Assembly: GCF_964340395.1 (NCBI RefSeq)
Contig: NC_135555.1
Location: forward strand, 1,717,001 to 1,781,000
DNA: 64,000 bases
Origin: Glandiceps talaboti
Taxonomy: Eukaryota > Hemichordata > Enteropneusta > Spengelidae
Direction of reading: 5' to 3'
The notes beneath the pieces are model-generated. The model was not told the DNA's origin. It worked only from the letters and a program-made list of their open reading frames with translations, and did not search any database. Of the stretch, positions 14,035-25,276 are shown one piece after another (positions within the stretch are counted from its first letter, which is position 1; the number at the start of each line of letters is the position of its first letter). The position numbers were made by a program, and so were the translations under genes.

Positions 14035-15290
14035 AGCAGGCCAAGTACATACCAGGACATATAGCAGGCCAGTCGGTGTGCAAGTACATACCAGGACACA
14101 GCAGGCCATGGCCAGTCGGTGTGCAAGTACATACCAGGACACAGCAGGCCAGTCGGTGTGCAAGTACATACCAGGACACAGCAGACCATGGCCAGTCGGT
14201 GTGCAAGTACATACCAGGACACAGCAGGCCAGTCGGTGTGCAAGTACATACCAGGACACAGCAGACCAGTCGGTGTGCAAGTACATACCAGGACACAGCA
14301 GGCCAGTCGGTGTGCAAGTACATACCAGGACACAGCAGGCCAGCTGGTGTGCAAGTACATACCAGGACATAGCAGACCAGTCGGTGTGCAGGTACATACC
14401 AGGACACAGCAGACCAGTCGGTGTGCAAATACATACCAGGACACAGCAGACCAGTCGGTGTGCAAGTACATACCAGGACACAGCAGGCCAGTCGGTGTGC
14501 AAGTACATACCAGGAAACAGCAGGCCAGTCGGTGTGCAAGTACATACCAGGACACAGCAGGCCAGTCGGTGTGCAGGTACATACCAGGACACAGCAGACC
14601 AGTCGGTCCCTGTGTAAGTACATACCAGGACACAGCAGACCAGTCGGTGTGCAAGTACATACCAGGACACAGCAGACCAGTTGGTGTGCAAATTCATACC
14701 AGGACACAGCAGACCAGTCGGTGTGCAAGTACATACCAGGACACAGCAGACCAGTCGGTGTGCAAGTACATACCAGGACACAGCAGACCAGTCGGTGTGC
14801 AAGTACATACCAGGACACAGCTAGGCCAGTCAGTGTGCAAGTACATACCAGGACACAGCAGACCAGTCGGTGTGCAAGTACATACCAGGACACAGCAGGC
14901 CAGTCAGTGTGCAAGTACATACCAGGACACAGCAGGCCAAGTACATACCAGGACATAGCAGGCCAGTCGGTGTGCAAGTACATACCAGGACACAGCAGAC
15001 CAGTCGGTGTGCAAGTACATACCAGGACACAGCAGGCCAGCCGGTGTGCAAATTCACACCAGGACACAGCAGACCAGTCGGTGTGCAAGTACATACCAGG
15101 ACACAGCAGACCAGTCGGTCCCTGTGTAAGTACATACCAGGACACAGCAGACCAGTCGGTCCCTGTGTAAGTACATACCAGGACACAGCAGACCAGTCGG
15201 TCCCTGTGTAAGTACATACCAGGACACAGCAGACCAGTCGGTCCCTGTGTAAGTACATACCAGGACACAGCAGACCAGTCGGTATTCAAG
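14035..15290. repeat. 37-bp minisatellite, about 34 copies
   Basis: Units contain GTACATACCAGGACACAGCA followed by GACCAGTCGGTGTG. Variants include 42-bp inserts (CATGGCCAGT) near the left edge and a GTCGGTCCCTGTGT type that makes up the last four or five copies. Both strands are open in several frames because the unit lacks stops; these are not genes. It lies in the spacer between the coiled-coil gene and TPPP. Confidence 0.97.
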
Positions 15291-15597
15291 TTTGTTGAGG
15301 TCCACCTTGAAAATGGAGTTCATTCTTTTTGGATGGGTAAATCACAAATTCACAAAACTTTTCAATGTTTCTATATTTTTATTCACCAATACCAATACCA
15401 ATAGTAGATTTACAGAGTAATATTGTGTAAGCCAGACTTGTATAGATTATGGTTTTATTGTTAACTATTATGGAATTAATTCCCTGCAAATACCATCACA
15501 ATATTGACTTTGAAACTTGTAGGATGAACTTTACCCAAAGGAAGAACTGGTCGGATTGTATAGAAACATGATGAAATATCAGAACTAAACACATATA

Positions 15598-15735
15598 TAG
15601 AGATATTATAATCTTTAGATAGCCTTGGTATATAGAGCTTATCTCTTGATAATCTTGGTATATAGAGATAATCTCTAGATAACCTCGGTTTATAGAGATA
15701 ATCTCTAGATAATCTCGGTATATAGAGATAATGTA
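15598..15735. repeat. 31-bp direct repeat, about 4 copies
   Basis: TATAGAGATAATCTCTAGAT and close variants recur about every 31 bp. Each unit is itself partly palindromic (GAGATAATCTC). Confidence 0.8.
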
Positions 15736-16151
15736 CATAAACTATTTAATCTGTATATTTCAGTTTTGAAACGACTGTCATGTTTTGGGACTTCAGTTAG
15801 AAATATTGAAATGGAAAATTCCATGAAGCAAGGTTAAAATTGCTTTGAGAATGCAAATAACTTTTTATTTCGTGACTGAACTGTTAAAATATACCTTCCA
15901 CTTTTTGACTGCTAGCATATATGTAAAAGGTCAGCATGAATTTGATATATGTGTAATAGAATATATTGAATTTGATATTAGGATGTACTGTTTTCTTCAA
16001 AACTGGACATTTTTGTCTGCTCAAAAAACACTTCTTAGTGTTGTGTTATCACAATGGTTTGTAAAACTATAAACATTTTTCTTACTTCGTAGGATTTTTC
16101 AAGTACATAGGACCACTAGTGATCCACTTATTTCATAAGAATTAGACAGAA

Positions 16152-16157
16152 ATTTAT
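16152..16157 (-). promoter_or_regulatory. Candidate polyadenylation signal of TPPP
   Basis: Minus-strand AATAAA about 430 bp after the stop codon, in an AT-rich 3' flank. Another AATAAA overlaps the stop codon itself. Neither is proven. Confidence 0.3.
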
Positions 16158-16584
16158 TGACATCAACACAGCAAATTTCAAATACATACAGTATAAAAAG
16201 CAATGGGAGTAAAACTCTCTAAAAATTCTCTAAAAAAGACACAAACTAAATTGTCTAACTCCAAGGAGAGTATGTCATATAAAGATTAAAGTAAACACAG
16301 TAATAGTACACATGTTCTATTATAGTTGTCTACAACATTTATAGAAATTTCACAATTTATTCATATTATATCAATTCACATCAAAGATACAAGTGCACTT
16401 CTGAACATTTCTAAATTTGGATATAATCATTAACATTTCATGTTGAAGGTAGAAAGATTTATCCCGCATCTACACACTTCAAGGAACACAGCATATCTTT
16501 TGTGATTCTACAGTTGTAAATTAACAAGACTCTTACAGTGTATCAACATGAAATGCTATCTTTTCTGTTTTTCACTCTAATACT

Positions 16585-17415
16585 TTATTTCTTTTCATAT
16601 GTCCCTTCACCTTTGTAGTTTCCTACATAACCAGAGGCATCTACTTTATCAGCACGGCCTTCCATTCCCTTGCCTTTACCAGATGCATCAAATCTCTCCT
16701 TGTGAGCGCCAGTGTATTTGCTGGTATCTGTTAGCCTGTCTACACCACCAGCCTTCACAGCTTTCTGTTGATTTACAAACAAACAAATTGTTAGGAAATA
16801 CATCAGTGCTGATGTAGATTTAAAGTACAGTCTTGCTTCAACTGATGTGACCTATAAAATTCCAACCTGACTGGATGACATCTGCATGTAGCCATTCCAC
16901 TCTGCAACAAAATCTTGTTGGAGCCAATCACATTATAGCATTCTAACCCTCAGATTATTTTATTTTCACAAAATATTTTATCATTATAATATCATTTTAT
17001 TGTCACTCACAATAAATGTAGCTATTATTACATGTACCTGTATTGACAAATGAAAGTACTATGGCCAGTTGATGGAACCAATATATGAAGACAGTTATTG
17101 ACAAATGAAAGTACTATGGCCAGTTGATGGAACCAATATATGCAGACATCTGTGTGACAATTATTAACACTCCTAATGAGTGTGGTAACTGTAAATGTAA
17201 CTATGGTGTAACATAGTTTGTTGTGTATCTACTTACCGTGGCACCAGCTGTCTGAGGTCCATGGCATGAACACATTTTATCTTTAATTTTCTGAACATTT
17301 TCATCGCTATCACTTCCATACTTGGCCTTTGCAGCACATTTTATAGCTTCGTTGAACTGAGCCTGAGTCATTGTTCTTCCGCCTTTAGCTCTAGTACATG
17401 TATATGAATGACAAC

Positions 17416-17469
<54 letters not shown>

Positions 17470-17928
17470 TAGATAAAGAGAGAGAGAGAGGGGGGGGGGT
17501 AGAAATAAAAATTAACAATGAGTGAGGAGAAATTATTGATTTAAATCATGAAAAAACAGACACAAAAACTCTAGAACTATTAACACCAAACCATTGCAAC
17601 ATTAAGTGCAATGAAATGTATACAAATATTTTATGTAGTTGTCTATAACTGCCTAGTTTTTGAGTGAAATAAGTACATATTAATTATCCTAATTTACATA
17701 TTTTATTACAAAAAATGTCAGGGATTTGATTGAATGACACAATACTTGGCAAAAGTTCATTTCATAAGTGACATAGTTGTGTACTAATTTGCATAATTAA
17801 CATTCTAATTAACAAAGTTTATGAATATCATTACTATGCAAAAATTTTGCTAAAAAAACTGATTATATACCTGCACTGTCTAACACAATTCATTTCAAAG
17901 CAGCCAATGAAATTGCTGACACACACAC

Positions 17929-17970
<42 letters not shown>

Positions 17971-18725
17971 CAAATGCATGGACAGACAGACAAACAAACA
18001 GACAGACAGATTCCTATCGCATAAGTTTCCCTATGGTTACTAAAATGTTGTGCCTGAATGGTATATTGTCCCTATCTGTTACTAAATCTGGTATTCAGAT
18101 TTGTATTCCATGAGTTGATTTAATACTTTGTAGAGTGGCTCACATCACATACTATTTGCACACCATGATTTCATTTGACAATGCCACTAAGATACAGTAG
18201 TAACAAAAACAAGGAAATTAAGACTCTTTTCAAATCTGATGTCTGTTTACTAGGTATCGTTTTATGCATAATTCCATGAAGATAGTCTGGAACTATGTCC
18301 AGTTGAAGATACTTCTCGTGTTTGTGTACAGTAAAAGGTGAAAGCGTGGACTCCAAGCTAAGGTTATGAACCAACTATGTGTAATACACGCTCTTCATGT
18401 ACTATATAACTACAGTATTAAGAAAGAATCTAATTTAATATTTAAAAAGAACAAAAAAGGAACCCCAAAACAACAACAACAACAACAACAACAACACCAA
18501 TGCAAAAGGTGTCCCAAGGGCAAGACTTACTTGCATTTTGTGAATATCATGTCCACCTCAGTGCTATTCAGTTTCTTGTCCATCAAACCACAATCCTTGC
18601 ATAACTTTGACCAATTCTTGTTATCTAGCTCACTGGCTCCCTTGGCCCCCTTGCCGAAACTACAGTACTCCTTGAAAACTGCTTCAATTGACTTACTCAT
18701 GATGATTTGTTTGTAGGAATAAAAC
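16585..18725 (-). CDS. TPPP: Tubulin polymerization-promoting protein (TPPP/p25 family)
   Basis: Three coding exons on the minus strand: 18700-18531 (ATG at 18700), 17390-17237 and 16764-16585 (TAA at 16585). All boundaries are GT/AG and phases fit, giving 167 residues, close to the short vertebrate paralogues (about 170-180). Exon 1 extends upstream to an AG acceptor at 18726, so 25 nt of 5' UTR share it. The N-terminal half ([10 protein letters not shown]-like start, then [28 protein letters not shown]) is the family's p25-alpha, EF-hand-like fold. The C-terminal signature [20 protein letters not shown], then [14 protein letters not shown] and [16 protein letters not shown], is diagnostic. 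The family binds and bundles microtubules, and also acts in cilia and flagella. The long unstructured N-terminus of vertebrate TPPP1 is absent. No defect is seen. Confidence 0.96.
17041..17152. repeat. Two-copy direct repeat, about 56 bp, in a TPPP intron
   Basis: The phrase TTGACAAATGAAAGTACTAT through GGAACCAATATATG appears twice, nearly identical, and therefore recently duplicated. Confidence 0.85.
17418..17500. repeat. GA microsatellite and G tract in a TPPP intron
   Basis: (GA)n at 17418-17467, then a shorter GA run and nine to ten G. It lies about 30 bp outside the exon that ends at 17390, so on the transcript it forms a pyrimidine-rich (TC)n stretch close to the acceptor. Confidence 0.9.
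17923..18012. repeat. CA/CAGA microsatellite in a TPPP intron
   Basis: (CA)n followed by interrupted (CAGA)n and CAAA units. A CAA run at 18468-18496 lies further along the same intron. Confidence 0.9.
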
Positions 18726-21700
18726 CTGCAAAAAAAATGTTGTTTTTTTAAGTTATAATACTAAAGTTTAAAATATCTTACTTTTTTATTTACATCAAAT
18801 TTTCAATATATAATATACCTCCATCTTCACCTTGAATTCAGTTCACGTCATTGTCAAAACAATTTCTAGGGTGCCTAAAGCTAAGCCAAGTATCATGACA
18901 ATGGCATTAACTCCCATTTTAACAAAGTTCTAGTATATATCTTCAAAACAACATATATAGCATTATTTTACGTCGTATTGTAGGTATGTATAGTGTTGTA
19001 GATAATTCCATTATGATATTTACATATTTCACTCATTTTATGACGTCATTCTCCTCTTACCTTCCGGTTATTATCATTTGGCATTCCATGCATCAAACCA
19101 ACATGCTTTTTTAAATAAAAATCATTGGGCCAAAAAAAAAGAAGAATTGTTTCTGGTCAGCGCGCGCATCACTTAAAATACCCTCGCGTCGGTCTTTTTT
19201 TCGTGTTTATCCAGCCCATGCAGTCTGCAGATCCGTGGGAAAACAGAAAAAATACCCTCCCTACTTCAGTGAAGACAACGTTAACTGCAGAGCCAATCAT
19301 GAACAAGCAAATGACATCTGCCCCACATACACACTTGCTCTAAAGTAAAACGAACAGCAACTACTATAAGTAGTAGATTGAGTGACAGGTTTGTTGAGCA
19401 TAAGAAACAAGAAGCACGTCGTCGGCCATTTTAGACAAACTGTTCTGACCAGAAACAATTCTTTTTTTCTTCTTCTTGGCCTTATTTTTCTCATGATAAT
19501 ATTTCTTTGTAACATACTAAATTCAATATAACAGACTTTGCACTCATATAGGAGACATGCGGGTAGGCAGTAGACACAGTTTTATCACGACTGTTTTTAA
19601 CCAACACTATAGCTACCAAGTGTTGTAAACATATAGTGACAGGTACAGTCAAATAACAACATATTTAAACCGCTTTGCTCAGTGAATGATCCCCTGACCC
19701 TTTTTATGTAATTATATGATTTGATAGAATGTGGGTGGAGATCAAACCTTGCACAGTCTACTCTTACTTACACAAAGCTAGGTCCATCAAAAAGCCCTTA
19801 TAGTCTGGATGAGGAAAAAAGTAATGGTCAAGTACTGTCGACGTGACCAACACAGAGAAATACACTATGCAGAATCAAAGAAGTAAGGAGAAGCTGTCAG
19901 AGTGTAAGGGGCACGGATTTGAAGAAGGAAAAAAACAATTTGGGGAAATTTGGTAAAAAGCTTGGTGAGACCGAAAACCTACAAATAATATATCATTACA
20001 AGGTAAACTTATAAATACCGAATTTAATTTGAAAAAAAAAGAAAAAGTGAAAAACAAGATTGTACTTATTATCATCTAAACAGTTCACTTCGAATTTTAA
20101 TTTGACAAATTGTATTTAGTGTTTTATCCTTTGGGTATACTGTGGATATCGAAATATTTCTTTGTACATGAGAAATACTTGCACACTCGAGTGTTCAATT
20201 TGTTTGTTAATGTGATGATATGTTACACTGGATGTCGGATGGTGAACAATCAATCCAGTCATCGCCCACAGTTGTCATTCACGACATTACACAAAACTGC
20301 GATTTTTATCAATTTCCTACAGGGTCATCAGGCATTTTTTTCCAGGTCAAGTGATTTAATTTGAAATTCCACTTTGTTGCATAATTTGGTGAGGAATAGT
20401 TCTACTAATAAGTAACACATGAAAGCATTAGTCATCTCTCCGACTTTGTTATCTTAGCTGTGTCGTCACAATTGTATGATTTTAGCTAAATTTGGCGCCG
20501 AACTCATTTAATGATGTCAAAATAGCATTCTTGAAGGTTTGGATGTGGTACTATGGCAACGCTCTTACTTGGTCTTAGGAGCAAAACAACGTCCCCAGGT
20601 GAACCATGAATGCTTAAGACATCTCATTGAGTGAGGGCGCTATTTTCCGTTGCTATATTTATGCTATTTCATTGTTTCGGACTGCGCGCGATCGATAGGG
20701 AATCTCTATTGTCTTTTGATTTGGGTATGTGAGAAACAACCTTTGGTTTGCATAGAAAGACCTAAGTATCGCTACAGGACTGAGTTTTATTGGGCGAGGT
20801 TGTTATACTAGATTGTGCATCAAAGGTTGCACATACAACCGCAGATCCCGTACACTAGTGGATTTCGCTCTGAGTGACGGTCTGTAACGATCTGTAAAAT
20901 ACCGAACCCCAGAAAAATTTGACCCGTTTAAATAATTTCAACTGTTTGCTATACTTTGAAATATTAATACAAAATGAAATACCACGAATTACTGTAGGCA
21001 GAATGATACAATCAGCTTATGCAGTCTAGTCGATGCGGCCTCACAACTCCTTTGTTTGATCTGTCCGTTTCCACGCAACCAAAACTGTTTACATCCTTAC
21101 ACGGATTTCTAAATTGAACGCTTGTGTGGCTATACGTGCAACTGTCGTTATGAGGTCGGTGACACGTAACTAGACTAAACGATATGGACGATATCCATGT
21201 ACGTTCAATTGACAGTTTGAGTTATACACGGAAAACACAACCACATTATATTACCTAAGAATAGAAACTAGTTGAACGTGTATCCTGCATATGATGGATA
21301 TACAAGATAAGTCACCGGAAGGTCGCTCTCAATTTCCATATTACATTACCATGGGTGTTACTCTCCTCTTTACCTCGAACTTAATCTTGTCAATCACTCA
21401 TATATTTTAAATTTACAAGTCGTTATTGCAAATATACGTCATGCGAAACAACCTAAAATTTAGTGTTTTTTTTTCAGATGTCGGAGTATTCCAAGACACG
21501 TCAAAATACTGATTAAAGCAAAAAGCATAGATGTTTGAATGCATAAGAGACCGGGTTGTCTATCAGAGCGCGTCTCGACCGGACAGTTCTCCTGGGCCCC
21601 GGACGATGTTTGTTTTTGAGCCAGTGAAATGCGATTCAGTACACCGTATATAACCACACAAGTCGGGATGCCGTGAGAACCGTACTGCCACTGTGACCGT

Positions 21701-21763
21701 CATACTGATATTGACATTCGTGTCGTCCATGTTTGTGATATGATATGAAATGTAATACTTACC
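18726..21763 (-). other. Inferred first intron of TPPP
   Basis: It contains the fold-back element at 19128-19482. The rest shows no exon on either strand. Confidence 0.5.
19128..19482. mobile_element. Fold-back (MITE-like) element
   Basis: The ends are inverted repeats: GGCCAAAAAAAAAGAAGAAT with TGTTTCTGGTCAG on the left, and CTGACCAGAAACAATTC through CTTCTTCTTGGCC on the right, arms of about 35 nt. The left part (through ACTTAAAATACCCT and TGTTTATCCAGCCCATGC) is matched by diverged sequence at 62691-62860, so it is a dispersed family. Confidence 0.7.
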
Positions 21764-21838
21764 AGAAGGGGAGAGACAGACCACAAATATGCAGGTGACG
21801 AACGCTGTGTCCTCTACGCAGTCCAAACCAAGCACAAC
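21764..21838 (-). promoter_or_regulatory. TPPP: Probable 5' UTR exon of TPPP
   Basis: On the minus strand a good donor (CCTTCTG|GTAAGT, intron starting at 21763) follows about 75 nt that contain no ATG. It lies about 30 bp downstream of a TATA element. The next minus-strand acceptor before the TPPP ATG is at 18726, so a 3.0-kb first intron is inferred. The link to TPPP is by position only. Confidence 0.55.
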
Positions 21839-21859
21839 AGAATCGACTGATGACGCTCT

Positions 21860-21872
21860 GAATTATATATGC
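21860..21872 (-). promoter_or_regulatory. TATA box, minus strand
   Basis: Minus-strand GCATATATAATTC lies about 30 bp upstream of the inferred start of the non-coding exon at 21838. Spacing and sequence fit a TATA promoter reading towards TPPP. Confidence 0.5.
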
Positions 21873-22758
21873 AGCTAGCACTTTCAACTGAATTAATTAT
21901 AATAAATTCTATTCAATAGCACAGTATGTCGAACTGAAGCATGTCTGTAAACTGGGTGACTACAAACCAATCAAATGTCAATATGCCTGTGACGTCAAAT
22001 ACTCACTCTAGTCAGTATAAATATAATTACTCCAAGCTCTAGTGTAATATATTACTTGAACGTGTTGATCTATTAAAAGTCACTCAAACCTTGGAGTAAT
22101 TGTACTGGCAGTATAATTACTCCAAGCTCAAAGCTAGCGAGATCTTGTTGAATCTTGCATTTATTTTAATATTTTAATAATCTCGATCCAGACAGTGTTA
22201 AAAAAAATAGGGTAATATTTAAATAAAGGGAACAACAAATTGTAACCGTAGAGGGCTTAATTTCAATCTCTAGCTCTCGGATTCTATATTTGCTGTTATA
22301 ACCATTGTCACGATGGTGCACGAAGTGTTAACGGTGGTAAGAAAATAAACAACTATTCTAAAGCGGCGACTTTTGGCATTTGGTATCGTAATATCGAATC
22401 ACGTAATGTCTTGAAAGATTTAGCAAACAATGTAACATAGACTGTGTTACCCTAGGCCTATTGTATTGATTATTACCACTATAGCAACAATCCGGTATTT
22501 TATTAGTTATATAATCCATGTGTGCTCTCTTCTATTTACTGAAGACAATATTTGCATGTATTTATCGTCTTCAACTGCATGCATGTGATTTACAAATGTA
22601 ACAATATACAAATCTCCTCAACTGCCTCCCAATCACGAGTAGTGTTTTTTAAAATAATTTTGATGAAATGAAAGTGTTTTCCATGGAGTCAATGCTTGTT
22701 GCTGGAAGTTGAACTCCAATAACTTTCAACCAAGATTTCCATTGAAGTTAATATATAT

Positions 22759-22844
22759 TGTGTTTGTTTGTTTGTTTGTTTGTTTGTTTGTTTGTTTGTT
22801 TGTTTGTTTGTTTGTTTGTTTGTTTGTTTGTTTGTTTGTTTGTT

Positions 22845-22903
<59 letters not shown>

Positions 22904-22944
22904 TTGTTTGTTTGTTTGTTTGTTTGTTTGTTTGTTTGTTTGTT
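22759..22944. repeat. (TTTG)n(TCTG)n(TTTG)n microsatellite
   Basis: About 46 tetranucleotide units with a TCTG core flanked by TTTG on both sides. Open frames on both strands are repeat artefacts. Confidence 0.97.
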
Positions 22945-24177
22945 TTAAAAAAATACATAGCACTGACAAAGCCTATGGGAATGGAAGAGCTCACAATGCA
23001 CTAAAAGTATGTCTATGTAATTATGAATTGAATACTAGTATAAAATATTTTGAAGGTAAATTCGTTTGTCATTCTGTCTATCTATCTACACACCTATCTA
23101 TTTATCTGTCCACCTGCTGTGCTTGTCATTGTAGAATGATATGTATACATAGACTATGAATATTTAAAACAAAAAGAAAACACACCGGGATTACGGGATT
23201 AACATGGTGAATAAAGGCTCAGAACATAAGGGTTTTCTATTGTGACAGGCTTGAGATAATGTGAGATAATGGCAATGTAACCCCAAGAAGTATTGATTGG
23301 CTCTGATTAGTGTCGTAGCCATTGTTCGTAGTATTCACTCATCATGTAACCAGGCACCACTCAGCCATTCGACTATACGCATACATGCCGCCCTTTGGGG
23401 TGCATTTTTTTTAGCCCTTTCGCATTAACTGGAGTCTGTTTTTTTCGAGCTGAACAACCTAACATGGGTACACTCTACATTATTTTCGAATTCAATTTTG
23501 CTTGGTCTAACTTTACATTTTATTTCAATAATTTTCTAAGATTCTATAACCAAGACAAGGTTTTAGTATACTATGACAATCAAATCAACCCCTTTCACAC
23601 AATCATTTTGTTTGGTGTGCGGAAATAAAGTGACAGAAATGTAAAAGAAAAGTAGATATATATATACTGACAGGACATACATGCTGACGACCCTTCCCCA
23701 AAGGGAATTGATCCACCATAACTTTGTTCCCTTGGATTATATCACAGTCCCTCTATGTGGCTGTGAATACTATGATATTAACCTAAAACACTATTTCTAG
23801 GTGCAGCGATGTTTGCGTGTGAGTTTTAAAACAAAGTTTTATTTTATATTATATTGTCTTTAAATGTGACTTTCTTTTTAGTAATAATTCGGGTTACAAA
23901 AACAAGCAAACAGTGATTAGGGATGGAATTACTTTGAATTTCGTTTTTTGTGTGGTTAGAGTCTATCTTCACCGCTAAGCGGCGCTATTTTACAAATGAC
24001 GGACTGATAGCTGCGTTATTGTAAACCACGGACTATTCTCCAATTCTACTTCCAAGTATGGTAACTTACACACCAAACTACAAAAAATAATCACTACATG
24101 TGATATATGACAACATTCCCATCGCTTATGAGGAAACAAATCCATCCTATATATATGCAACATTGTCTGTTATTTAT

Positions 24178-24345
24178 TTAGGTTATACTTTCTATGCTAT
24201 GTATTGTCTATGTTATACTGTCTATGCTATGTATTGTCTATGTTATACTGTCTATGCTATGTATTGTCTATGTTATACTGTCTATGCTATGTATTGTCTA
24301 TGCTAGCTATATACTGTCTATGCTATATACTGTCTATGGTACATT
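24178..24345. repeat. 30-bp direct repeat, 4-5 copies
   Basis: Units alternate TTATACTGTCTATGC and TATGTATTGTCTATG. Later copies lose parts of the unit. Confidence 0.9.
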
Positions 24346-25276
24346 GCTATGCTAAGTAGTTTGTAGGCTGTAGACAGGACCACCCAAGATAGATCGCTAA
24401 AAATGTTCACGTCGATGACACTCGTCTAATTGTGTTTCCAATGAACTAAATAATGTAAGATATTATAATCATAATGTTGTCTTTCGTGAGATAGCAAGTT
24501 GGGTGAGTTATCACAAAACCTCTTCTCGAAGAGAGAATATATTAAACTTTAGATAACCACTCTTCAGAAAAGCCAATGCTTGATGCGAGCTTATGCAAAA
24601 AATACCCCTACTATTTACCTGTATTAAAATAAGCATCAGTCAAATCTCTCTGGGTGTATAATGTTAGTTTGGTACCCATGGTAGAGTGCATAAAGTTATG
24701 TGATATTCTGCCTCCTGTAAGAATCCTCGAAGCCTCGAACTCGAGAAGAAACCTTTCGGCCCAGTTCCGTTCTTATCCACTTTCTTTAGAATGTAAGCCT
24801 ATATTATTTTGTACAATTTCTAAAATAGCTTTTTAGATTTTGTGATATGTACATATCTTTAAGCTTTGCAACTTTCTGCAATGGCATGGTCGGTTCCCTG
24901 GGTCGGTTCTGTGTTGAAGTCAGTCTCAAGTGGCCAGGCCATTCATTTGGGAATACGTATTTATAAAACTCATTTTTACTTTATCAAATTTATTCGTCAC
25001 TGATATTGTTGGATTATTTATTTTCTCGTTCTTTTATTTATAGAAGTCGTAATTGTACCGTGGAGCTGCCGCAATGAACTGTTCAAACGGTGCACGAGTG
25101 ACTAGGCTCGTACATTACACCTGCCTAAAATAGTAAATATTCCACGAACAAACAACCTTCAGACGATTAAGTTATCTTCCTATGTAAACATTGGTTAAGA
25201 CATTAGTTGGTAAATGTCGTCATGAAAGTACACCCTGCACGGTACTTTTCATTTTGTAGCATAATTGCGGTCAACT

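Larger units (their letters stand above)
21839..25276. other. Spacer between the divergent TPPP and ADCK5 promoters
   Basis: No gene is seen. It holds a repeated ATAATTACTCCAAGCTC motif near 22023-22130, present twice directly and once inverted (CTTGGAGTAATTGTAC), plus a TTTG/TCTG microsatellite and a 30-bp repeat listed separately. Confidence 0.5.

Noticed and set aside
13938-15323. Open frames of up to 426 codons over the 37-bp array
   Set aside because: Repeat artefacts on both strands with no splice or start context.
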